64,000 bases of DNA from Acidovorax sp. A79 (GTDB lineage Bacteria > Pseudomonadota > Gammaproteobacteria > Burkholderiales > Burkholderiaceae_C). Position numbers and translations under genes: made by a program. The notes beneath the pieces were generated by a model. The model was not told the DNA's origin, did no database searches, and was given only the letters and a program-made list of their open reading frames with translations. Positions within the stretch are counted from its first letter, which is position 1. Every line of letters starts with the position of its first letter. The stretch is from the NCBI RefSeq assembly GCF_041154505.1, contig NZ_AP028672.1, positions 3,016,501 through 3,080,500 of the forward strand. Reading direction: 5' to 3'. Below, piece by piece: positions 18,194 through 26,944 of this stretch.

Positions 18194-18546
18194 GTAATGC
18201 GTGAGGAGATAAGGAATACGCCAGCAATCACCAAAAATATTCCCGCCACGGTCATCCAATGAAAAGGTTCCTTGAAAACTATGGCTGAGAGCACTGCCAC
18301 GGTGGCGACGGCCCCGCTGGTTAATATGGGATGGGCAACATTCAGAGGAAATCTTGCAAGCGCCGCGGCATATAGTAGAAATGCTCCACCGTATAGACCA
18401 AGACCAAGCCAGAATGGCCAGTTGGTAAATGCTGCCATCGGGTCGGAAAGCGAAGGGAATTTTCGGGGAGGCAGCATTGCAAGTTTAATCAATACGCTCG
18501 CTGAGGCATTGGCCGCAATACCCATCAAAAGAATGACCCATTTCAT
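18190..18546 (-). CDS. Small EmrE/ArnE-like four-helix transporter
   Basis: A 118-residue protein with four hydrophobic segments, MKWVILLMGIAANASASVLIK at the start and FKEPFHWMTVAGIFLVIAGV near the end. That is the pattern of the small DMT/EamA half-transporters such as EmrE and ArnE. In this setting the likely job is flipping a polyprenyl-phosphate sugar across the inner membrane. The ATG at 18546 shares one base with the upstream stop (TGATG), and its own stop overlaps the next gene (ATGA). The substrate is inferred from context only. Confidence 0.78.
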   Translation of the reverse strand: MKWVILLMGIAANASASVLIKLAMLPPRKFPSLSDPMAAFTNWPFWLGLGLYGGAFLLYAAALARFPLNVAHPILTSGAVATVAVLSAIVFKEPFHWMTVAGIFLVIAGVFLISSRIT

Positions 18547-19376
18547 CAAATAGAGCCTTGTTGAACTTGGTAAGTGCTTTTTGCAAAGGCCAATGCACGC
18601 TGGATAGCCGCTAGATGCGGCTCATTGCTGGTCGCAAGCATTTCTATCGTCAGGATGTGTTTGGGCAAGTAGTTCATCAGCGCTTCTCTGATGCCACGAT
18701 GATCTGTTCCCGGGTCGCCCAAGGGTGACAATTGTGGTTCGCTTGCGTGAATGTGGCCAATCAAGTGGGCGTTTTGCGCGATCACCTCGGGAGCGCATTC
18801 GCCGTTGATGAACATAGCCCCGGTATCCAGCTGCATGCGGATGGCAGGATGCGAAACAATATTGACGACGTGCGCAGTTTCAGTGCTATCTATCATGAAG
18901 TTGGCCCCATAGGATGGAGGGTTCGGTTCGAGACAAATTTCAACGCCATGGGTCTGCGCAATATCTCCCAATGTGCGGAAGAAGGAAACGGCACGATCTG
19001 TTGCTTCATTGACTTCCAATCCTGATCGGTCTCTGTTCCGGGGAGAGCCGAAGACCAGTTTGGTGGCACCCAAGCAGCTTCCTATCCTGCATATGGAAGC
19101 GAGGTGGCTGAGCATCGCGCTCCGGGACTCATCGGCGCCAAACATGTTCAGCCCCGTAGTGCCAAACATGAGCGCCTGCATCCCTACGATGGTGATGCCG
19201 CGCGCACCCCACCAATCCCTGACGGTGGCGATCTCCTTGTCAGTCACTGTGTCATTGTGGGGAAAATATTTCGCTGGAGCTATGTCGATGGCATCCACGC
19301 CTTGCTCATGGAGGACCTGGGCCACCGCTTCGTCTTCGGCGGTGTCCCACGCAATATTGGAAAAAGATATTCTCAT
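18546..19376 (-). CDS. Sugar phosphate isomerase/epimerase (TIM barrel, AP endonuclease 2-like)
   Basis: A 276-residue TIM-barrel protein of the xylose isomerase-like / AP endonuclease 2 family. Conserved metal-site regions are visible: LVFGSPRNR, ICLEPNPPSYGANFM (metal Glu), MQLDTGAM (Asp), GHIHASEPQLSPLG (His) and TIEMLA near the end (Glu). Enzymes of this fold interconvert keto and aldo sugars or epimerise them. It is coupled to its neighbours by overlapping stops and starts on both sides, so it probably makes part of the sugar this locus adds. Confidence 0.85.
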   Translation of the reverse strand: MRISFSNIAWDTAEDEAVAQVLHEQGVDAIDIAPAKYFPHNDTVTDKEIATVRDWWGARGITIVGMQALMFGTTGLNMFGADESRSAMLSHLASICRIGSCLGATKLVFGSPRNRDRSGLEVNEATDRAVSFFRTLGDIAQTHGVEICLEPNPPSYGANFMIDSTETAHVVNIVSHPAIRMQLDTGAMFINGECAPEVIAQNAHLIGHIHASEPQLSPLGDPGTDHRGIREALMNYLPKHILTIEMLATSNEPHLAAIQRALAFAKSTYQVQQGSI

Positions 19377-20167
19377 GAAGCCACGTGTGGATTGGAGATC
19401 GATGAAGAAGGCTCGGATTGTGCGTAGGAGCGAATCGCCTGAAGGGTCTCGCGGCAGCTGTATTGATAGCTACCATGGCTTCCGAAAAGGGACGCGTGGC
19501 AAGTCCTCATGTCATATTTAACGGGAATGCCTTCCAAATGATTCTGGAAGGGCATGCCGAAGCCTTGGCGTGCCACCTCTTCAACACGTACCGGTTCTGC
19601 CGTGAGATGAACCAATTTCAATTCAGCCGCCAGGGCGATTTCTATGTCGCTCCATAGGTTGACCATCGGATAAAACTGAAAAATATTCCGGCTATCAATG
19701 GATTTGAGGTTGTTACTGTTGTGAAAATCGTAAACGATGTTCTTTCGCAGTCCAGGGCCTACCAATCCCGGTAGTCTAACTATGAGATGCTCGGGAAACC
19801 GGGACTGGACGAATTTCTCGAGATAGCGCCTATGCAATCCGTAGGCATGTAAACCTTCTTCATCGACCGTGGTCTCTTCGGTCACCTCCACAGGTTTTTT
19901 GAAAACATCCACGGTGCTGATCAAAATAAACTTCCCGCACTCAATTGCATTGAGATGATGGATGAGGGCATCTACTATTTTCTTGTCGGCTTCAGGCTCG
20001 CGATTGGCTATCCATTTTTGTGCAGGAGCCGCGGCACAAACGACCATGTCGAATATTTTTCCTGGAATATCCTGAATATTTTTTGATCTATAGAGCTCAT
20101 CAAACGAAAATTGCTTGAGCAATGTGCTGCCCACAAATCCAGAGAAGCCAATCAGTGCTGTTTTCAT
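19373..20167 (-). CDS. NAD-dependent epimerase/dehydratase-like SDR protein
   Basis: A 264-residue Rossmann protein. It starts MKTALIGFSGFVGSTL, a GxxGxxG-type dinucleotide site, with FILISTVDVF supplying the Ser/Thr strand. YGLHRRYLEKFV has the YxxxK-like Tyr, but the usual Lys is replaced by Arg. VRLPGLVGPGLRKN follows. It resembles extended SDR sugar epimerases and dehydratases. The Lys-to-Arg change may alter or remove activity. It overlaps both neighbours by 4 bases. Role in nucleotide-sugar synthesis is inference from the cluster. Confidence 0.78.
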   Translation of the reverse strand: MKTALIGFSGFVGSTLLKQFSFDELYRSKNIQDIPGKIFDMVVCAAAPAQKWIANREPEADKKIVDALIHHLNAIECGKFILISTVDVFKKPVEVTEETTVDEEGLHAYGLHRRYLEKFVQSRFPEHLIVRLPGLVGPGLRKNIVYDFHNSNNLKSIDSRNIFQFYPMVNLWSDIEIALAAELKLVHLTAEPVRVEEVARQGFGMPFQNHLEGIPVKYDMRTCHASLFGSHGSYQYSCRETLQAIRSYAQSEPSSSISNPHVAS

Positions 20168-21306
20168 GAAATGCCTTGGGGTATCGAGAGATTTTCAGAG
20201 TCTAGTTTTTCCAGTGCGTCATAGATATTGTCTATTTTTCCGCCTAGTATGGAATAACATCCCGGCAATTCGGCGTATTTTTCAAAGAGAATGGGCCTGC
20301 CGTCATCATTTTCATTCTTCTTTAGCACGGTTTTAACTTCGAAGAATGATCTAACGTGCTTGGATTTCTGGACTATCGGAATATACCTGGCCACGTCTCG
20401 GATCATGCGGTCGAATCGCGTAGCACCATCATAGTTGGCAAGCTGTTGATAGGGATCTGAATCCTGCTTGTCTTCCCAGCTGAAATGCGGCGTGTATCGA
20501 ACATGCGAGAGGGTGTGCAATCCTTGCGATGGAAAAGGCATCACCGAAAAGAAGGGGCCGTCCATGACGGTAATCCCTATTTTTTTAATTTCTGAAGGCA
20601 TTTCTATGAGCGCCAGTTCAGTTATTTCATGCTTCAGTTTGGTGTGGCTGCCGGGGTAATCACCTTTCAGTTGATTGAGGCCGCTGTAAGTGCAATTGAA
20701 AAGATACTTGCTGTGGATGGTCTGTTTTTTCTCATGAGTGCTCTCCAGAGATATTTTCATCCCACCGGTGGTTGATCTGTTTACGAGAGTGGCACTTGTG
20801 TCCAGGAGCACGTGGACGCCACATTCGCTCAGCTCGCGTTGAGCCCACCGAGCCAACTGCATGGCATCGAAAGCATATTCCTCGACCAGGAAAACATCCT
20901 CGATAAGTTTGGGGTTGAAAAGATGTCTCAGCGGCCCGTCCACACGGGTTGTGGTCGCGCCAATCTCCTGGCAGAAGCGTTCAAATTGTTTTGAATTGAC
21001 TTTGGAATTACTGCGAGCTATGGCGTATAACTTCGTGAAATCCCGCGTGATGGCCTGAGGCCAATCTTGCACGAAACGTGGAAAATTAACCCGGCTACGG
21101 AAGGCGGTCGTAAAACTTCGTGGATAGTGATAACCATTGTGAACCCGTGCCTGGTTGTGATAGGACGCACGTGTCAGGAGTTCAGTCTCCTTTTCAATCA
21201 GGACAATTCGCTTGAAGCCCCGCTGACGGGCCAGGTAGATGGCAATCGCCGAGCCGTAGAAACCGCCTCCGATGATCGCAGCATCGAAATTCTGGGTGAA
21301 ATCCAT
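20164..21306 (-). CDS. FAD-dependent oxidoreductase (DAO family)
   Basis: A 380-residue flavoprotein. The N-terminus FDAAIIGGGFYGSAIAIYLA is the FAD dinucleotide-binding loop, followed by IVLIEKE, which binds the ribose. SYHNQARVHNGYHYPRS follows, and the C-terminus carries LGGKIDNIYDALEKL, typical of DAO-type oxidases. It could oxidise an amino or hydroxyl group on a sugar. An FAD oxidoreductase inside a glycosylation cluster is unusual. The start ATG at 21306 overlaps the upstream stop (TGATG). Confidence 0.82.
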   Translation of the reverse strand: MDFTQNFDAAIIGGGFYGSAIAIYLARQRGFKRIVLIEKETELLTRASYHNQARVHNGYHYPRSFTTAFRSRVNFPRFVQDWPQAITRDFTKLYAIARSNSKVNSKQFERFCQEIGATTTRVDGPLRHLFNPKLIEDVFLVEEYAFDAMQLARWAQRELSECGVHVLLDTSATLVNRSTTGGMKISLESTHEKKQTIHSKYLFNCTYSGLNQLKGDYPGSHTKLKHEITELALIEMPSEIKKIGITVMDGPFFSVMPFPSQGLHTLSHVRYTPHFSWEDKQDSDPYQQLANYDGATRFDRMIRDVARYIPIVQKSKHVRSFFEVKTVLKKNENDDGRPILFEKYAELPGCYSILGGKIDNIYDALEKLDSENLSIPQGIS

Positions 21307-22346
21307 CACCGCACCAGTTGCTTTTCACTTGCGCGAGGGGATGGAGCTTGCGGGGAAGCGGCTTCCTCGATGTTTAGTTTTTCGCGGCGTGTCATGTGAG
21401 CGCTGGTGAATTCCTGTCCTACATGGTAGAGCGGACCTTCATTGGAAAGGCTTGCCATGTGCAATATGTACTCCCCCAGGACCAACAATACCAGTGAAAT
21501 AAGGAAAAACATTCCCGATTGTTGTAAGGAAAGGCTCACCCAGCCCGGCGCAACATTGGTTTTGAAGATGCCGATCGCGACGACATATATCGAATAGACC
21601 AGATTCGCGATAGCGCCAAATAGCGAGAGAAAAGTAACAAGCCGCATGGGCGCGCGCGTTGTGGAAACGAGCAGCCTGATTCCCCGATTAATGCTTTCAC
21701 CTACTCTCTTTACTTGCGGGGTGTGTGGCTCGCTGCTGTATTCCATATTTGCGCGAGTAAATCCGCCCGTGGCAGGCAAGTGTCGGTAGGTGATGGCCGG
21801 TTGTGGGTGCTGGTGAATGAAATTCACCACACGTCTGCTCAGCAGGCGATATTGGGGAGCTTCTTTTTCTAGGTGAATTCCATTGAAAATCTTGTAAAAT
21901 CTATTGAAGGCCGCATAAGCTAGTTCATATAAAATCCCCTGCTTCGCCTTTTTTGCGTTGCTGGCAAAAACTACATCAGCGCCATTTACGGCCTTGTCCA
22001 GCATTTCTGGAAGAAAGGAAATATCATCCTTCAAGGGGTCAATAATAGCGATGAAATCTCCAAGGGCATTTTCCAAGCCGACCCAGGCAGCCGTATCGTT
22101 GTCAACCTCCTTGATGAGTGCATAAACCTGTAGATTGGGGAGACCGGACTGGCTTGTTAATTTTTTGAGTACCACAAGGCTCTGGTCATCAGATGCTTTG
22201 TCAATGACTATGATTTCGTAGTCGCTGACGAGGGATGACAATTGTGCTGTTGTGGACTGCAAAATTCCTTCAAGATGCTGTTCGTGGTTTCGTACTACGT
22301 ACACAACTGAAAGGAAAATTGGAAAATGATTCATTGAATATTTCAT
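21306..22346 (-). CDS. Membrane family 2 glycosyltransferase (ArnC/GtrB-like)
   Basis: A 346-residue GT2 protein: catalytic domain at residues 1-225 and two membrane helices near 228-255 and 268-292, then a soluble tail. This is the layout of ArnC/GtrB polyprenyl-phosphate glycosyltransferases. IIVIDKASDDQS is the nucleotide-site motif. The usual DADLQ-type metal motif reads IAIIDPLKDD, a departure worth noting. It is the first gene of the tightly packed minus-strand cluster and probably charges a polyprenyl phosphate with the sugar. The alternative start MNHFP is 12 bases downstream. Confidence 0.82.
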   Translation of the reverse strand: MKYSMNHFPIFLSVVYVVRNHEQHLEGILQSTTAQLSSLVSDYEIIVIDKASDDQSLVVLKKLTSQSGLPNLQVYALIKEVDNDTAAWVGLENALGDFIAIIDPLKDDISFLPEMLDKAVNGADVVFASNAKKAKQGILYELAYAAFNRFYKIFNGIHLEKEAPQYRLLSRRVVNFIHQHPQPAITYRHLPATGGFTRANMEYSSEPHTPQVKRVGESINRGIRLLVSTTRAPMRLVTFLSLFGAIANLVYSIYVVAIGIFKTNVAPGWVSLSLQQSGMFFLISLVLLVLGEYILHMASLSNEGPLYHVGQEFTSAHMTRREKLNIEEAASPQAPSPRASEKQLVR

Positions 22347-22640
22347 ACTTTTCAGTGCATGTGTATCGAGCCTGTGTGGATGTGCTCACCAGATACCACT
22401 GCCAGAAAAGATGTCTGAATAAGTTGATCTCAACCCATGAGAATACCCATGGGGGCGAACTGACCTTGATTCGAACCCTGTGCCTGAAACCTTTTACAGG
22501 GCGCATGCAGATGCGCGGCACAGACTGATCGATGGAGGGACCTCGGGCTGTTCAGCTGCCTGCGCGGCAAGCCATCCGGCCTACTCTTAGTAAACGCGCC
22601 CTCTGTGCTTTTGGAAGACAAGGATCTTCCCCCGTCCCGC

Positions 22641-24500
22641 TCATTGCCGTTCGGCGGCTGCAGTCTTGCCAGACGGCAGTGTGTTCATGATCTCTTTCAC
22701 GAACAACTTTCTCCACGCATCGCCAGTGTGGTCTTCGACAAGCTGGGGAAGAAAGCCGAACGCCAGGGTGCGTTCACCGCGGACCATGATGCCCTTGTCA
22801 TTTCGCAGCAGCTCTGTAGCCAGTACCTTGAAGCCATTCTTGGGGGTAATGGCGGCATAGCTCGCATAGAGACGGCGCGAGGGCTTGAGGCGGTAGATGG
22901 TCCCATCAATCAAAAAAATGCCCCCGTTTTTCTTCCACTCGATATCGGCAATCCCAAACACCTCATGCATCCAGTCAAAGGTGGGCTTGCCGTTTTCGTC
23001 GAATTCACCCAGGCGCATGTCCTGGATGAGCGACCCGCCGTTTTTCCAGTAGGTGGTCAGCTTGGATTTGACGCTCTGTGGCAGGGCAGCCTGGTGCGGG
23101 ACGAGGATGGCATCCAGGCGCTGGATGAGGGGATCGTCCTGCAGAAGGTTCTTTTCGCCGATGACATGCACATCCATCCCGGGCTCGCTGCTCAGGATCT
23201 TGTAGGACGCGAACAGCGCATCACGGTGGGTGTTTCTGCCTGCGCTTCTTTCCCCGTGCCAGACGTGAAAGTTGGTCGTGGAGCCCAGGATGCCAATCTT
23301 GATCCGGGGGGCCGTGCTGGTTGCCGCAGTGTGGCCAGTTGGGGCATTGAGCTTGTCCATGTCAAGGGCGGAGAGGGAGCCGCTGCCTGCCTGGTGCGCG
23401 AACCCTCCGATCTCGTAGCCCATCACATTGGCCTGCGTCAGCGATTGGGTGACGGAGCGTTGGATGACAGGCATCAGTTCCCGCGATCTTTTTTCGGCCT
23501 CCCATCGCTCACCGTAGGCACCCACCATGATTTTCCTGTAGCCCAGCGAGCCCATGTAGTTGGCAAGCGTGGGCAGGACATCTGCATCCGGCACCAGGCT
23601 GTAGCCATCGTAGAAGTTGAAATCGATGACGGCTATGTCGATACACCCCGCCAGTTTTTCAACGATGCCGGTGGCATAGATGGCGTCATGCGACGTGAAT
23701 GTCTCGGCGAAATATCCGATCGCCTGCGCCCCCTTGTCCCGGATCACCTTGGTGTATGCGCAGGTGGCTTCCTGGAGCCGGTTTTCCCGGAACTCCTTGT
23801 GGGCATGCAAAAGAGGTTCCGCTTTGGGCACCCCTGCGGCAATGTTGTTGTTGTAGTTGATGACGGGCTGACGGGCGTTGTTGTGCTTCCTGGCGAAGTC
23901 ATTCTGTGTGGACTCCTTGTAGTCCCGCCACTGGTAGCCCATCTGCCCATACTTTATTTCGTGTTCCTCCTGGAGGCCGAGGGCATAGCCGAGCACCTTT
24001 GCGGGGTAGCGCCTGGAAAAATGATCGACCGTTTGCGCGATGAAAGCGTGCGCGGGCTTTCTGATCCTGTCGTCCGTGAAATCCGGTTGCCAGCTCGGGT
24101 CGCCCGAGAAATTCCGCATGACGGCATCGGGATGTGCGGCGGTGATCCACTGCGGGACCGTGGACATGTTGGGCACCAGCTTGCCGCTCTCGTCCTTGTA
24201 GGGCCGTCCCCCCATGTCGATGACCAGCAGGAGCGACAGCCCGCCGTCGACAAGGGCATCCATGTGGCCGTGGTAGTGGCTGAACTCGTACAGGCCCTTG
24301 CTGCGCTCGATGTCGGACCAGTTCAGGTACACCGTGGCGTGGCTGAATCCCTTGGACTTGAGTTCGCTGGGAAGATTCTTGTTCTGGCTGAGGTCCCAAG
24401 GCATCACGATGATGCTGGACACCGGGCGGGCCGCGACGGCGCTGCTGGCAAAAGGAATCAGGGAGAAAAGCAGTGCCGCAATGCGAAAGAGTTTTTTCAT
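22641..24500 (-). CDS. Secreted glycoside hydrolase-like protein (GH42-like architecture)
   Basis: A 619-residue protein with a Sec signal peptide (FRIAALLFSLIPFASSAVA). The N-terminal ~370 residues look like a TIM-barrel hydrolase: NWSDIERSKGLYEF resembles the GH42/GH5-type acceptor strand, and YALGLQEEHEIKYG could hold the acid/base Glu. Residues ~410-540 (GILGSTTNFHVW, DAILVPHQAALP) resemble the Rossmann-like trimerisation domain of GH42 enzymes. I do not recognise a characterised homologue, and the nucleophile is not certain. GC content is intermediate between island and core genome. It may trim or remodel surface or exported glycan. Confidence 0.6.
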   Translation of the reverse strand: MKKLFRIAALLFSLIPFASSAVAARPVSSIIVMPWDLSQNKNLPSELKSKGFSHATVYLNWSDIERSKGLYEFSHYHGHMDALVDGGLSLLLVIDMGGRPYKDESGKLVPNMSTVPQWITAAHPDAVMRNFSGDPSWQPDFTDDRIRKPAHAFIAQTVDHFSRRYPAKVLGYALGLQEEHEIKYGQMGYQWRDYKESTQNDFARKHNNARQPVINYNNNIAAGVPKAEPLLHAHKEFRENRLQEATCAYTKVIRDKGAQAIGYFAETFTSHDAIYATGIVEKLAGCIDIAVIDFNFYDGYSLVPDADVLPTLANYMGSLGYRKIMVGAYGERWEAEKRSRELMPVIQRSVTQSLTQANVMGYEIGGFAHQAGSGSLSALDMDKLNAPTGHTAATSTAPRIKIGILGSTTNFHVWHGERSAGRNTHRDALFASYKILSSEPGMDVHVIGEKNLLQDDPLIQRLDAILVPHQAALPQSVKSKLTTYWKNGGSLIQDMRLGEFDENGKPTFDWMHEVFGIADIEWKKNGGIFLIDGTIYRLKPSRRLYASYAAITPKNGFKVLATELLRNDKGIMVRGERTLAFGFLPQLVEDHTGDAWRKLFVKEIMNTLPSGKTAAAERQ

Positions 24501-24683
24501 GGGGATTTTTGGAGAGAAAGGCGGGGCGCTCCGGCTGGAGAGCGCTGTCCAGCGCGATCATACTGACGCGATCGGCACAGGCCTCGGAAGCCGAAGTGGC
24601 CCCCGGGACTGCGCCGGGCCCGCTCCTTGCCCAGGCGCCGCGCCACACAAGGGCGAAGCGCATTCACAGGATCCACGGGACTC

Positions 24684-24740
24684 AGTTGCTATTTATTTAG
24701 TAGCAATCGATGGTGGATGGGAAAGCGCTGGAGGCAAAAC
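24684..24740 (+). repeat. Repeat family A, copy 4 (half degenerate)
   Basis: TTGCTATTTATTTAGTAGCA then AAGCGCTGGAGGCAAAA. The left hairpin arm has decayed but the right half matches the family. It lies between the hydrolase promoter region and the thiolase stop. Confidence 0.6.
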
Positions 24741-24775
24741 TCCTGAATGGCGGCAGCGCGGGGACGGCGCCGCCC

Positions 24776-25960
24776 TCACACCCGCTCGAACACCGCCCCG
24801 ATGCCCTGGCCGCCGCCGATGCACATGGTCACCAGCGCATAGCGGCCGCCGGTGCGGTGCAGCTCGGCGATGGCCTTGGTGGTGATGATGGCGCCCGTGG
24901 CGCCCACCGGGTGGCCCAGCGAAATGCCCGAGCCGTTGGGATTGACCTTGGACGGGTCCAGGCCCAGCTCCTGGATCACCGCACAGGCCTGGGCGGCGAA
25001 GGCCTCGTTGGCCTCGATCACGTCCATGTCCTGCACGGTGAGGCCGGTGCGCTGCAGGACCTTGCGCGTCGCCGGCACCGGGCCGATGCCCATGTAGGCC
25101 GGCTCGACGCCCGCATGGGCGTAGCCCACGAGGCGGGCCAGGGGTGTGAGGCCCAGGGCCGACACGCGTGCGCCCGAGGCCAGCACCACGGCGGCGGCGC
25201 CATCGTTGATGCCCGAGGCATTGCCCGCGGTGACCAAACCGTCCTTCCTGAACGCGGGCTTCATGCCGGCCAGCACTTCGAGCGTGGTGCTGCCGCGCAC
25301 ATGCTCGTCGGTGTCGAAGACCACCGGGCCCTTGCGCGTGGCGATCTCCACCGGCACGATCTGCTCGCGGAAGTAGCCGGCCGCGATGGCGTGCGCCGCG
25401 CGCTGCTGGCTCTGCACGGCGAGTTGGTCCTGCATCTCGCGGCTGATGCGGTAGCGCTCGGCCACGTTCTCGGCGGTGATGCCCATGTGCATCTTCTGCC
25501 ACGGGTCGTGCAGGATGCCGAGCATGTAGTCGATGCTCTTGGCGTCGCCCATGCGCGCGCCGTAGCGCGCGGCGGTGTCGAAGTAGGGGCCGCGGCTCAT
25601 GGATTCGCTGCCGCCGCCGATGGCGATGTCGCAATCCCCGTAACCGATGGCCTGGGCCGCCGAGATGATGGCCTGCAGGCCCGAGCCGCACAGGCGGTTG
25701 ACGTTGAAGGCCGGCGTCTCGATGGGGCAGCCGGCGTCGATGGCGGCCACGCGGGCCAGGTAGGCGTCCTTGGTGTCGGTGGGGATCACGTTGCCCATCA
25801 CCACATGGCCGATGGCATCGGCGGGCAGGCCACTGCGCGCGATGGCGGCCCTCACGGTAGTGGTGGCGAGATCGGTGTTGGGCACGTCCTTGAGGCTGCC
25901 GCCAAAGGTGCCGATGGCGGTGCGGGCGGTGGAGAGGACGTAGACGTCTTGAAGGCTCAT
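24776..25960 (-). CDS. bktB: Acetyl-CoA acetyltransferase / beta-ketothiolase
   Basis: A 394-residue thiolase. The nucleophilic Cys is in NRLCGSGLQAI near residue 90; later motifs are NEAFAAQACAV, GHPVGATGA and the C-terminal CIGGGQG with the second catalytic Cys. The sequence is close in pattern to BktB of Ralstonia, a thiolase with broad chain length, though acetoacetyl-CoA thiolase activity is equally possible. It is the last gene of the minus-strand module with enoyl-CoA hydratase, acyl-CoA synthetase and the ABC transporter, consistent with beta-oxidation of an imported acid. Confidence 0.9.
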   Translation of the reverse strand: MSLQDVYVLSTARTAIGTFGGSLKDVPNTDLATTTVRAAIARSGLPADAIGHVVMGNVIPTDTKDAYLARVAAIDAGCPIETPAFNVNRLCGSGLQAIISAAQAIGYGDCDIAIGGGSESMSRGPYFDTAARYGARMGDAKSIDYMLGILHDPWQKMHMGITAENVAERYRISREMQDQLAVQSQQRAAHAIAAGYFREQIVPVEIATRKGPVVFDTDEHVRGSTTLEVLAGMKPAFRKDGLVTAGNASGINDGAAAVVLASGARVSALGLTPLARLVGYAHAGVEPAYMGIGPVPATRKVLQRTGLTVQDMDVIEANEAFAAQACAVIQELGLDPSKVNPNGSGISLGHPVGATGAIITTKAIAELHRTGGRYALVTMCIGGGQGIGAVFERV

Positions 25961-26009
25961 GGGAAGTTTCGGCGAAGGGGAGGTGGAAGGCGGGATGGAA
26001 AAAGGAAGG

Positions 26010-26819
26010 TCAGCGGCCCGTGAACTGCGGTGCCTGGCGCGCGTGGAAGGCGTCCACCCCGGCCTGGAAGTCCTGTGTGCCCGCGCAGTGCACGAAGGCC
26101 CGCGCCTCGGCGGCCAGTTGCTCGGGCAGGGTACGGTCCATCGACTCGCGCATCAGGCGCTTCATGGCGCCGTAGGCCAGGGTGGGGCCTGCGGCCAGGC
26201 GCTCGGCGATGGCGGTGGTGGCGGCGTCGAGCTCTGCAGCCGGCACCACGCGGTTGACCAGGCCGAGGCGCAGCGCATCCTCGGCGGTGAAGGCCTCGCC
26301 CAGCAGCGCGATCTCCAGCGCCTGGCGCATGCCCACCAGGCGCGGCAGCGCCCAGGAGGCACCCACGTCGCAGCTGGTGCCCAGGTTGATGTAGGCCAGG
26401 TTGAAGCGCGTGCCCTCTGCCGCGAGCACATAGTCGGCCATCAGCAGCAGGCTCAGGCCCGCGCCTGCGGCCACGCCGTGCACCTGGGCGATGACGGGGG
26501 CGTTCATCTGCGCCAGCAGCGGCAGGGCCTGGTTCAGCGGCGTGAGGATGTCGATGGCGCCCTGCACGGGCGTGGCCCGCAGCGTGGCCAGATCACCCCC
26601 GGCCATGAAGCCCTTGCCGTTGCCGCGCAGCACCACGGCGCGCACCGTGGGGTCGGCGGCAATGGCTTGCACGCAGGCGAGAAAGGCCTGCGCCATGGGC
26701 ACATCGATGGCGTTGAGTGCCTCGGGGCGGTTGAAGCGCAGGGTGGCGATGGGGCCATCCCGTTCGAGCAGCAGGGGGGGTTGTGCGGGCGGTGCTTGCA
26801 CGGTGGTAGACGAGTTCAT
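26010..26819 (-). CDS. Enoyl-CoA hydratase/isomerase family protein
   Basis: A 269-residue crotonase-fold enzyme. RFNRPEALNAID opens the family domain, GFMAGGDL forms the first oxyanion-hole strand and HGVAAGAGLSLLL the second. LGTSCDVGASWALPRLVG holds the usual second-acid region, where the canonical Glu is not obvious, so isomerase or hydratase activity cannot be told apart. The start ATG is at 26819. It lies between acyl-CoA synthetase and thiolase in a catabolic operon. Confidence 0.88.
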   Translation of the reverse strand: MNSSTTVQAPPAQPPLLLERDGPIATLRFNRPEALNAIDVPMAQAFLACVQAIAADPTVRAVVLRGNGKGFMAGGDLATLRATPVQGAIDILTPLNQALPLLAQMNAPVIAQVHGVAAGAGLSLLLMADYVLAAEGTRFNLAYINLGTSCDVGASWALPRLVGMRQALEIALLGEAFTAEDALRLGLVNRVVPAAELDAATTAIAERLAAGPTLAYGAMKRLMRESMDRTLPEQLAAEARAFVHCAGTQDFQAGVDAFHARQAPQFTGR

Positions 26820-26822
26820 GGT

Positions 26823-26885
26823 CAAAATACCTTCCAGCGCTTGCTGAATAAGCGCAAGACGCTTCTATATTGATAGCATTGCTGA
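26823..26885 (-). repeat. Repeat family A, copy 5
   Basis: On the minus strand: ATGCTATCAATATAGAAGCG, an altered left arm, then AAGCGCTGGAAGGTATTTTG. It occupies the space between the acyl-CoA synthetase stop and the enoyl-CoA hydratase start, and may split the operon transcriptionally. Confidence 0.65.
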
Positions 26886-26944
26886 GAGCAGGATGGCAAA
26901 CGAAACCCGCAACGGCCCTGCGCGACCTGCCTTTTTTCTTCTCT

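Noticed and set aside
22470..22490. GATTCGAACC, which resembles a minus-strand tRNA T-loop end (possible island attachment site)
   Set aside because: The flanking 5-base arms do not pair and no acceptor or anticodon arm is present; 22347-22640 otherwise shows no gene or clear site.
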